From a bacterium (GTDB taxonomy: Bacteria > ARS69), in NCBI GenBank assembly GCA_025774805.1, contig JALGZR010000133.1, positions 7,475 through 13,055 of the forward strand: 5,581 nt of DNA. Reading direction: 5' to 3'. Shown here in pieces: positions 1 to 5,555 of the stretch. Position 1 is the first letter of the stretch; each line of letters begins with the position of its first letter. The notes beneath the pieces were generated by a model. The model was not told the origin of the DNA and did no database searches. It saw nothing but the letters and a program-made list of their open reading frames with translations. The position numbers and the translations under genes were made by a program.

Positions 1-1941
1 GAGGTCGCCCGTCCGGTGTCCCTGCCCCAGCTCCACCTGATGGTGCGGGCGCCGGAGATCCGCAGTCGGGAGTCGGAGGCGCTGCTCCTCCTCGCCCACG
101 TTTTGTCGGGAACGCGGACCTCGCGACTCGATCTCGCACTGCTCGAGACGCACAAGGCCGGAGACGTCCACGCCTACTACCATCCGAAGGAGGATCCGTC
201 GGCGTTCACGGTCACCGTGGAGGCGAACGCGGGGGTTCCGCTCGACGAGATCGAGGAGATCGTCTGGGGTGAGCTCGAGAGACTCGGCGGTGAGGAGCTC
301 GCTCCCGACGCGCTCGACCGCACCCTCCACCAGATCGAGGCCAACCACCTCTTCTCGAACCAGGGCCCCTCGAACCGGGGCTTCGTCCTCGGGTGGCACG
401 AGGCCCACGGCGACGTCGGCTACGCGGATCGAATCGTGGAAAACCTCCGCTCGCTCACGGCCTCCGAGATCCGCGAGACCGCCGAGCGGGTCTTCCGGCG
501 CGATCGCTGCGGCATCGCCCGGCTCGAGCCGATGGGGGGAAACGGCTCGGCGCGCGCCGGGGTGGAGACGACGACCGCGGCATGGAGTGGTCCTCCGGGA
601 GCCGGCCCGTCGCTGCACGGGGTGATCTGTCCCCGGCGGCGATTCCGCTCCGGGCTGACCACATCGGCCGCCGTTCGTCGCGGCGAGCTCGACAACGGGA
701 TGAGGGTGCATCTCCTGCCCGACCGGACCGATGCCGGTGTCGCCGTCTCTCTCCTGTTCGAGGCGGGATCGCGCTTCGACTCTCCCGACCGGCAGGGGCT
801 CGCCACGCTGACCGCCGACACGATGGAGCGCGGCACGAGCGCGCTCGACTTCGTCAAGTTCACCCGGCGCTTCGAGAATCTCGGGAGCAGCTTCCACCTC
901 ACCACCGGAGCGGAGCTCGTCCACGCGAACGCGCAGTTCCTCGCCCGACATCTGGACACCGGGCTCGATCTGATCGCGGATCTCCTGCGGGACCCCGGCT
1001 TCCGCGGGAAGGACCTCGAGACGGCGCGCGCCCTCGCGCTCAGCGATCTGCACGCCCGCCGGGACGACCTCGACGACGTCGCCGAGGATCTCTTCTTTCG
1101 CGGGGTGGCGCGTGGACACCCGTACGGACACCTCCCGCACGGAACCGAAGAGGGCGTTGCGGCCGTCACCGACGACGAGGTCCGCGCCTTTCATGCGCGG
1201 ACGTACCGTCCCGACCGGGCCCAACTCGCGATCGTCGGGGACTTCGACGAGGACGCCACGCGACGGCGGCTGCAGGAGCGGTTCGGGACGCTGCCCCGTC
1301 CCGACGGAACGGGGGAGACGACTCCCGAGTTTCCCTCGGCACGGATGGAGCGGTCACTCGTCGACACCCGGCCGGAGAAGGGCCAGGTGAAGATCCTCTA
1401 CGGCGGACCGGGCTTTTGCGCGACCGATCCCGATCGCCTCGCGGGCATCGCGATGAATCAGATCCTCGGGGGCAGCGCGATCCGCTCCCGTCTGGGCACG
1501 GAGATCCGGGACAACCGAGGACTCGCTTACTCGGTCTACAGCCGGAATTACGAGCGTTCCGGCGGCGGGTTCTTCACCGTTCACGTGGGCACACGCCCCG
1601 AAAACGCACGCGAGGCCGTCGAGGCGATCCGCGCGGAGCTCGCGCGAGTCGCCGAAGGAGTCGCCGACGAAGAGCTCCGCGACGCCCAAGACTACCTGAC
1701 CGGATCGTTTCCCCTCCGATTCACGACCTACAGCCGCCTCGCCCGATTCTGGACGCTGAGCGCCTACTACCGATGGCCCGAAGACTACCTCGACACCTAC
1801 GCGGACCGCGTGCGGGCCCTGACGCCGGTGGATCTGAAGCGCGCGGCGGAGCGTCTCGTCTCCTCGACCGGGGTCCTCGCGGTCGCCGGACCGGTGGACG
1901 AGCGGCTCGAGCCGGTCGCGGGGACATCCCCGGATGGCTAG
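1..1941 (+). CDS. M16 (pitrilysin family) metallopeptidase, fused two-half form, 5' partial
   Basis: The frame is open from base 1, so the true start lies upstream; 646 residues are visible, numbered here from base 1. Residues about 5-180 look like the C-terminal domain of a first M16 half, with TSRLDLALLE near 40. A Gly/Pro/Arg-rich linker follows to about 225. A second complete half begins at RGELDNGMRVHLLP: an N-type domain (about 226-435, ending in QLAIVGDFDED) and a C-type domain (about 455-640, with MNQILGGSAIRSRLG and RGLAYS). In this second half the zinc motif HxxEH is lost; GLATLTADTMERGT stands where GLAHxxEHMxxxGT is usual, giving T269, A272 and D273. The Arg/Tyr pair typical of non-catalytic M16B subunits is present (R503, Y510). 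Known fused M16 proteins such as PqqL are about 900 residues, so the catalytic half is inferred to lie off the left edge. The protein is probably periplasmic and degrades peptides; substrate unknown. tatC follows two bases after the stop. Confidence 0.93.
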   Translation, partial: EVARPVSLPQLHLMVRAPEIRSRESEALLLLAHVLSGTRTSRLDLALLETHKAGDVHAYYHPKEDPSAFTVTVEANAGVPLDEIEEIVWGELERLGGEELAPDALDRTLHQIEANHLFSNQGPSNRGFVLGWHEAHGDVGYADRIVENLRSLTASEIRETAERVFRRDRCGIARLEPMGGNGSARAGVETTTAAWSGPPGAGPSLHGVICPRRRFRSGLTTSAAVRRGELDNGMRVHLLPDRTDAGVAVSLLFEAGSRFDSPDRQGLATLTADTMERGTSALDFVKFTRRFENLGSSFHLTTGAELVHANAQFLARHLDTGLDLIADLLRDPGFRGKDLETARALALSDLHARRDDLDDVAEDLFFRGVARGHPYGHLPHGTEEGVAAVTDDEVRAFHARTYRPDRAQLAIVGDFDEDATRRRLQERFGTLPRPDGTGETTPEFPSARMERSLVDTRPEKGQVKILYGGPGFCATDPDRLAGIAMNQILGGSAIRSRLGTEIRDNRGLAYSVYSRNYERSGGGFFTVHVGTRPENAREAVEAIRAELARVAEGVADEELRDAQDYLTGSFPLRFTTYSRLARFWTLSAYYRWPEDYLDTYADRVRALTPVDLKRAAERLVSSTGVLAVAGPVDERLEPVAGTSPDG

Positions 1942-1943
1942 AG

Positions 1944-2777
1944 ATGCAGGCTAGGGACGACCAACCCGACCTCTTCGACCGCGAAGAGCTTCCGGCGCCG
2001 GACGCTCCCGACCCGGGCGGCCAGATGGGCATCTTCGAGCATCTCACCGAGCTGCGCGCCGTCCTCATCCAGTCGGTCGTCGCCGCGCTCGCCGCCGCGA
2101 TCCTCGCCTGGTTCTTCTCCGAGCGCGCCGTCGACGTTCTCATCAAGCCCGCGACGGAACCGGCGGGCAGCCTCGTCTTCCTCTCACCGACCGGGGCATT
2201 CATGCTCCGGCTCAAGGTCTCCCTCGCCCTAGGGCTCTTCCTCGCCGTGCCGATCATCGTCTGGCGGCTCTGGACCTTCGTCGTGCCCGGACTGCTTCAG
2301 AGGGAACGGCTCGTCCTCGTCCCGGTGATCCTCTCGTCGATCGTCCTCTTCTACGTCGGGGCCGCGTTCGCCTATCTCGTGATCCTTCCCGTCTCCATCG
2401 CCTTCCTCCTCGGCTTCGCCACCGAGAGCCTCCGTCCCTCGCTCACCGGCGAGCACTACCTCGCCTTCGTCTTCCGTCTCACCCTCGCGTTCGGCGTCGT
2501 CTTCCAGTTCCCCCTCGTCATCGCGCTCCTCTCCTGGTGGGAGATCATCGGCCCCGACTTCCTCAAGAAGTACTGGCGCTACGGCGTCGTCCTCGTCTTC
2601 GTCCTCTCCGCCATGCTCACTCCCCCGGACGTCGCCTCGCAGGTGCTCATGGCGGGGCCGGTTCTCGCGCTCTACTTCCTGTCGATGGGCATCTCGCAGC
2701 TCATCGCCAACAGCCGGCGGAGGAAGCGGGAGGGGGAGAAGGCTGAGGAACGCGAAGCCAGCGAGGGTGGCGGGTAG
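1944..2777 (+). CDS. tatC: Sec-independent (twin-arginine) protein translocase subunit TatC
   Basis: The 277-residue protein is the polytopic inner-membrane TatC, which recognises twin-arginine signal peptides of folded proteins with TatB and recruits TatA. Family marks are clear: HLTELR at 33-38, WTFVVPGLLQRER at 110-122 with the conserved glutamate E121 (E. coli E103), FYVGAAFAYLVILP at 136-149, and LTPPDVASQ at 225-233. Six membrane segments can be placed near 39-58, 86-108, 123-150, 172-195, 212-225 and 231-254. The tail is highly charged (RRRKREGEKAEERE). The ATG lies two bases after the M16 stop and has no strong ribosome site, suggesting coupled translation. It gives an acidic, proline-rich N-terminal extension of about 30 residues before HLTELR, longer than in E. 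coli. Met28 (base 2025) is a possible alternative start closer to the usual length. The position of E. coli E170 appears to be Q188 (FQFP). No tatA or tatB is in the window. Confidence 0.97.
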   Translation: MQARDDQPDLFDREELPAPDAPDPGGQMGIFEHLTELRAVLIQSVVAALAAAILAWFFSERAVDVLIKPATEPAGSLVFLSPTGAFMLRLKVSLALGLFLAVPIIVWRLWTFVVPGLLQRERLVLVPVILSSIVLFYVGAAFAYLVILPVSIAFLLGFATESLRPSLTGEHYLAFVFRLTLAFGVVFQFPLVIALLSWWEIIGPDFLKKYWRYGVVLVFVLSAMLTPPDVASQVLMAGPVLALYFLSMGISQLIANSRRRKREGEKAEEREASEGGG

Positions 2778-2830
2778 CGCGGCAAGAACGGTGGTCGAGA
2801 CCACGACGGGCAGTGCAGGTACCGCTACCC
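2772..2830. repeat. Inverted repeat with inner hairpin at the end of tatC
   Basis: GGGTAGCG (2772-2779) is matched by CGCTACCC (2823-2830), perfect 8-base arms about 43 bases apart. The left arm includes the tatC stop codon. Inside lies a small hairpin, GTGGT-CGAG-ACCAC (2791-2804). The position between converging genes fits a transcript end or mRNA-stabilising structure. There is no T-run on either side, so it is not a classical intrinsic terminator. It could be chance in GC-rich DNA. Confidence 0.25.
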
Positions 2831-2901
2831 ATGGCTCCGCCTCCTTTCGACGACGCGACGGCAACACCCGCTCGCTCGCCGCGCCGGTTACGGTCAGAGT
2901 C
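2778..2901. other. Convergent intergenic gap
   Basis: These 124 bases separate the stop of tatC from the stop of the - strand sulfatase-fold gene. Apart from the inverted repeat and hairpin above, I see a strong Shine-Dalgarno-like AAGGAGG on the - strand (2846-2840), seven bases before an ATG at 2832. The frame it opens (2832 to 2701, 43 codons) runs mostly antisense to tatC and looks non-coding. No T-tract terminator is visible for either transcript. Confidence 0.7.
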
Positions 2902-4128
2902 TTACCTCGCCCCCCTCAGATACCCCAGGCTCTGGAGCCGCCGGATCTCCTCGCGGGAGAATTGCCGCCAATAGGGGATCGTCGGGGTGGGCGACGCGGC
3001 GCGCCAGGCGTCGAGGGCGCGGCGATCGGCGGCGATCGCCTCCGGGTGCTCGGCGGAGACGTCGCGGATCTCCTGGGGGTCCGTGACGAGGTCGAAGAGG
3101 CGGACGTCTTTCTCGTCAAGGTTGAAGACCGCCTTGAGGTCTCCGGTACGGACGGACCAGCGGCGGTCGCGGCGCTTCGGAGGATCGTCCTCGGTGATGA
3201 ACGCAAACGTCGTGTCGCGTGGGACCGGCCGCCGTCCTGCGATTACGGGAAGAAGCGAAACTCCGTAGGACCCCGACGGCGGCTCCTCGCCGAACCACCG
3301 GCAGATCGTGACCGGGATGTCCGCGAGGAGAACCGTGCCCTCCTCGAGGCGCGGCGCGCGGCCGGGGAAGCGGGCGGCGAGGGGAAGACGCACGAGTTCC
3401 TCGTACAGGAAGTTCCCGTGCCCGTAGTTCAGCTCCTCTCGTTCGTCGAGCATCTCGCCGTGGTCGGCGGTGATCAGCACGGCGTCGTCCGCGTCGAGGG
3501 CGGCGAGCAGACGGGCCACGAGCGTATCGACCGTGCGGATCTCCCCGTCGTAGGCGAGGGTGCGCGGGTCGAAGCCCGCCTCCGGACGGTTCGTGCCCGG
3601 CCGGGGATCGTACGGGGCGTGGGGCGAGAGGAGGTGGACCCAGAGGAACCGGTCGCCCCCTCTCTCGGAGCGGGTCCACCGGACGGCGGCGTCCACCACG
3701 GCGTCGTCGTCCCCCTCGAACGTCTCCCACCGGTGGAAGCCGCGCTCGATGCCCTCCATCCGGGGAATCAAGTTGCCGAAGAACGCGCTCGCCACGCCCG
3801 CGTCCCCGAGGACCTCGGCCACGGTCTCCGTCCCCTCGGCCAGCGGCATGTGCCAGTAGACCATCCCGTGGTGGTTCGGCCGCAGACCGGTGGCGATAGT
3901 CCCAATCGCCGGCATCGTCCACGACGAGACCGAGCGGCAGTCGAGGAACACGACCGACGACGCCGCGAACCGGTCGAGCGCGGGACTCGTGCCCCGCGGA
4001 TAGCCGTAGGCGCCGAGGTGATCGGCGCGCAGCGTGTCGATCGTGACGAGGACGAGCGTGCGCCCGGGCGGGGCCGTTTCGCAGCCGGCGACGAGAAGGA
4101 GAGAGCCCGCGAGAAGCGCCGCCCTCAA
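2902..4128 (-). CDS. Sulfatase-fold (alkaline phosphatase superfamily) lipoprotein, Thr-type active site
   Basis: Read from TTG at 4128, the protein has 408 residues. This start is chosen because it overlaps the upstream stop as TTGA and gives a clean lipoprotein signal, MRAALLAGSLLLVAGC, with lipobox Cys16. No ATG or GTG nearby does so. Sulfatase-fold marks follow in order: LVTIDTLRADHLGAYGYPRG at 27-46 with probable metal ligand D31; SSWTMPAIGTIATG at 68-81, where T71 occupies the nucleophile position; FLWVHLLSPHAPYDP with H164 and H170; ITADHGEML with metal ligands D222 and H223; GHGNFLYEELVRLPL at 236-250; and a C-terminal RTGDLKAVF...LFDLVTDPQE. The tail is LQSLGYLRGAR. True sulfatases need Cys or Ser in CxPSR for formylglycine, so Thr here argues for a phosphodiester, phosphonate or transferase activity like other Thr-nucleophile members. 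The substrate is unknown. It is short for the family (often 450-550) but no core motif is missing. It is last in a run of overlapping paralogues. Confidence 0.92.
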   Translation of the reverse strand: MRAALLAGSLLLVAGCETAPPGRTLVLVTIDTLRADHLGAYGYPRGTSPALDRFAASSVVFLDCRSVSSWTMPAIGTIATGLRPNHHGMVYWHMPLAEGTETVAEVLGDAGVASAFFGNLIPRMEGIERGFHRWETFEGDDDAVVDAAVRWTRSERGGDRFLWVHLLSPHAPYDPRPGTNRPEAGFDPRTLAYDGEIRTVDTLVARLLAALDADDAVLITADHGEMLDEREELNYGHGNFLYEELVRLPLAARFPGRAPRLEEGTVLLADIPVTICRWFGEEPPSGSYGVSLLPVIAGRRPVPRDTTFAFITEDDPPKRRDRRWSVRTGDLKAVFNLDEKDVRLFDLVTDPQEIRDVSAEHPEAIAADRRALDAWRAASPTPTIPYWRQFSREEIRRLQSLGYLRGAR

Positions 4129-4149
4129 TCCACGTACCCCAGCGAGCGG
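4125..4149 (-). promoter_or_regulatory. Coupled stop/start junction (TTGA) between two sulfatase-fold genes
   Basis: The TGA of the 469-residue gene (4127-4125) overlaps the TTG start of the next gene (4128-4126). A GGGG formed by the Leu-Gly codons of the conserved LGY tail sits eight bases before the start and could act as a ribosome site. Twenty of 25 bases match the junction at 5531-5555. Translation by terminating ribosomes is inferred from the overlap. Confidence 0.6.
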
Positions 4150-5534
4150 AGCGCCTCGCGGGTGGCGGCGTCCGCGCCGCCCGTCTCCTCGTCGACGGTC
4201 CGCGGCCGGCCCACGGGACGACGCTTCAGGTCGAGCCCGAGATCCCCGAAGAGCACGTCCCAGAATGGCTCGGTGCCGTAGAGGTCGTTCCGCTCGCCCG
4301 GGTCCCGCACGAGGTCGTACCCCTCCTTCCGCCGCTGCCGCGGATACCAGACGAGCTTGTGCTCCTCGGTCCGAATCGCGTAGAGCGACGACGCCTTCTC
4401 CCGCGAGGGGTGCGACTCCGCGACGAAGAGAGCGTCCTCCCCCGCGGGAGGGGAATCGCGCAGCAGGTCGCGACCCTCCATCTCCGGCGGCACGTCGATT
4501 CCGGTGAGACCGAGCAGCGTCGGTGCGACGTCCCTCGTCCGCGCCCCTTCCTTCACGAGGCCGGGGCGTCTCCCCGTCGCGCCCGCGAGCAGAAGGGGAA
4601 CGCGCAGCGACGTCTCGTACAGAAGCAGATCGTGGCCGAGGTAGCGGTTGTGCTCGAAGAGCCCCTCCCCGTGGTCGGCGGTCACGAGCAGGACGTCTTC
4701 GCGCGCGCTCTCGGGGACTCCCCGCGCTTGCTCTCGCGCGCGTACCAATCCCCCGACGCATCGATCGACGAAGGAGACCTCCGCGGCGTAGAGCGCCGCC
4801 TGGTGGCGGATGTCGCGCAAATCGACGTCGGCCTCCGCATCGTGGAAGATCTGCTGCACCGGCTCGGCCGTCCGGTGATAGGGACCGTCGTAGTCCCCGT
4901 CGTGAAGGCGGTCGAACGGATCGGGCGGAAGGTAGGGAAGGTGGGGGTCGAAGTAGTGCACCCACAGGAAGGAGCCGGTGCCTCCCCGCTCCGCGAGCCA
5001 GTCGACGGCCGCCTCGGTCGTGCGGGCGCCCTCCCCCGATCCCGGGTAACGGTCCGGCTCGACCACCTCGTACTCGTCGAAACCCCGATCGAGCCCGAAT
5101 TCCGGACCGAGGACGATCCGACTCGAAACGACGGCTCCGGTCCGGTAGCCGCTCGCCTTCAGGATCTCCGCGACGGAGGTCACTCCCTCCGGCAGGCGCA
5201 TCCGGTTCTTGAGGAGCCCGTGGGATCGGGGTGAGCGCCCGGTCAGGATCGTCGCGTGAGAGGGCGTCGTCAGCGGAATGCCGGTCACGGCATCGAACCA
5301 GTGCAGGCTCCGGCGAGCCAGACGGTCGAGGTGGGGCGTTCGGACGTCCGCGCTCCCGCCGCATCCCAGATGATCGGCTCGGAACGTGTCGAGGGTCACG
5401 AGGACGATTGCGGGAGGTGCCTCCCGCGCTCCCGGCCCCCCGCAGCCGGCTCCCCGTCCGAGAAGCGCGGCCGCCGCCATCGCCGCGACGGCCCACCGGG
5501 TCGCGCGATCGCGCGCGCGCCCTCTCCGGCTCAT
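4125..5534 (-). CDS. Sulfatase-fold (alkaline phosphatase superfamily) exported protein, Thr-type active site
   Basis: The 469-residue protein starts at ATG 5534, which overlaps the upstream stop as ATGA. The N-terminus is an Arg-rich n-region (SRRGRARDRATR), a hydrophobic stretch WAVAAMAAAALL (14-25), then GRGAGC with Cys31. This may be a lipoprotein signal, but the lipobox is weak (Gly, not Leu, at -3); SRR recalls a Tat signal without the rest of the motif. Core marks: VLVTLDTFRADHLGCGG at 44-60 (D49); GIPLTTPSHATILTGRSPRSHG at 85-106 with T89 where Cys or Ser would be; FLWVHYFDPHLPY with H193 and H198; LVTADHGEGLFEHNRYLGHD with D287, H288 and H301; LRVPLLLAG; and the usual C-terminal AIRTEEHKLV...YDLVRDPGERNDLYG. 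The tail is EALRSLGYVD. With Thr at the nucleophile position it cannot form formylglycine there, so sulfatase activity is doubtful; a phosphodiesterase or transferase role in the envelope is possible. It is about 60 residues longer than its downstream paralogue. Confidence 0.94.
   Translation of the reverse strand: MSRRGRARDRATRWAVAAMAAAALLGRGAGCGGPGAREAPPAIVLVTLDTFRADHLGCGGSADVRTPHLDRLARRSLHWFDAVTGIPLTTPSHATILTGRSPRSHGLLKNRMRLPEGVTSVAEILKASGYRTGAVVSSRIVLGPEFGLDRGFDEYEVVEPDRYPGSGEGARTTEAAVDWLAERGGTGSFLWVHYFDPHLPYLPPDPFDRLHDGDYDGPYHRTAEPVQQIFHDAEADVDLRDIRHQAALYAAEVSFVDRCVGGLVRAREQARGVPESAREDVLLVTADHGEGLFEHNRYLGHDLLLYETSLRVPLLLAGATGRRPGLVKEGARTRDVAPTLLGLTGIDVPPEMEGRDLLRDSPPAGEDALFVAESHPSREKASSLYAIRTEEHKLVWYPRQRRKEGYDLVRDPGERNDLYGTEPFWDVLFGDLGLDLKRRPVGRPRTVDEETGGADAATREALRSLGYVD
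5502..5515. repeat. Perfect 14-base palindrome CGCGCGATCGCGCG
   Basis: This palindrome lies about 20 bases inside the 469-residue gene and encodes part of its Arg-rich n-region. It contains the octamer GCGATCGC. As RNA it could fold only as a five-pair stem with a GATC loop. It may simply follow from Arg/Ala codons in GC-rich DNA. Confidence 0.4.
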
Positions 5535-5555
5535 TCGATGTATCCCAGGGAGCGG
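5531..5555 (-). promoter_or_regulatory. Coupled stop/start junction (ATGA) between two genes of the - strand cluster
   Basis: The TGA of the upstream gene (5533-5531) overlaps the ATG of the 469-residue gene (5534-5532). GGGA from the conserved Leu-Gly codons lies eight bases before the ATG. The shared form with the 4125-4149 junction is CTGGGRTACRTSGAWTGA. Coupled translation is inferred. Confidence 0.6.

Noticed and set aside
393-1943. The tatC reading frame stays open far upstream, as if TatC had a 500-residue N-terminal domain
   Set aside because: That stretch is the +2-type shadow of the M16 gene, is dominated by Arg, Pro and Gly, and has no domain; TatC begins right after the M16 stop.
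1962-1976. QPDLF near the TatC N-terminus resembles a DNA sliding-clamp binding pentapeptide
   Set aside because: Five residues match easily by chance in an acidic, Pro-rich segment, and a clamp partner makes no sense for a membrane translocase without other evidence.
2229-2867. 212-codon - strand frame with a hydrophobic stretch near its start
   Set aside because: Nearly all of it is antisense to tatC; the later Asp/Glu-rich part is the mirror of TatC membrane codons, and no family is recognisable.
2767-4281. Long + strand frame of about 500 codons opposite the sulfatase-fold genes
   Set aside because: It is antisense to a clear gene with conserved motifs, and its Arg/Val/Glu-rich product matches the expected complement of GC-rich codons.
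4359-5234. 291-codon + strand frame opposite the 469-residue gene
   Set aside because: Antisense shadow; the opposite strand encodes the full set of sulfatase-fold motifs.
4129-5496. The 408-residue gene's frame is open upstream through the whole next gene, suggesting an 864-residue fusion
   Set aside because: The extra part is an Arg-rich shadow of the 469-residue gene, and a lipoprotein signal marks the true start at 4128.
4125-5534. Sulfatase requiring formylglycine maturation
   Set aside because: The CxPSR Cys/Ser is Thr in both complete proteins, and no formylglycine-generating enzyme is in the window.
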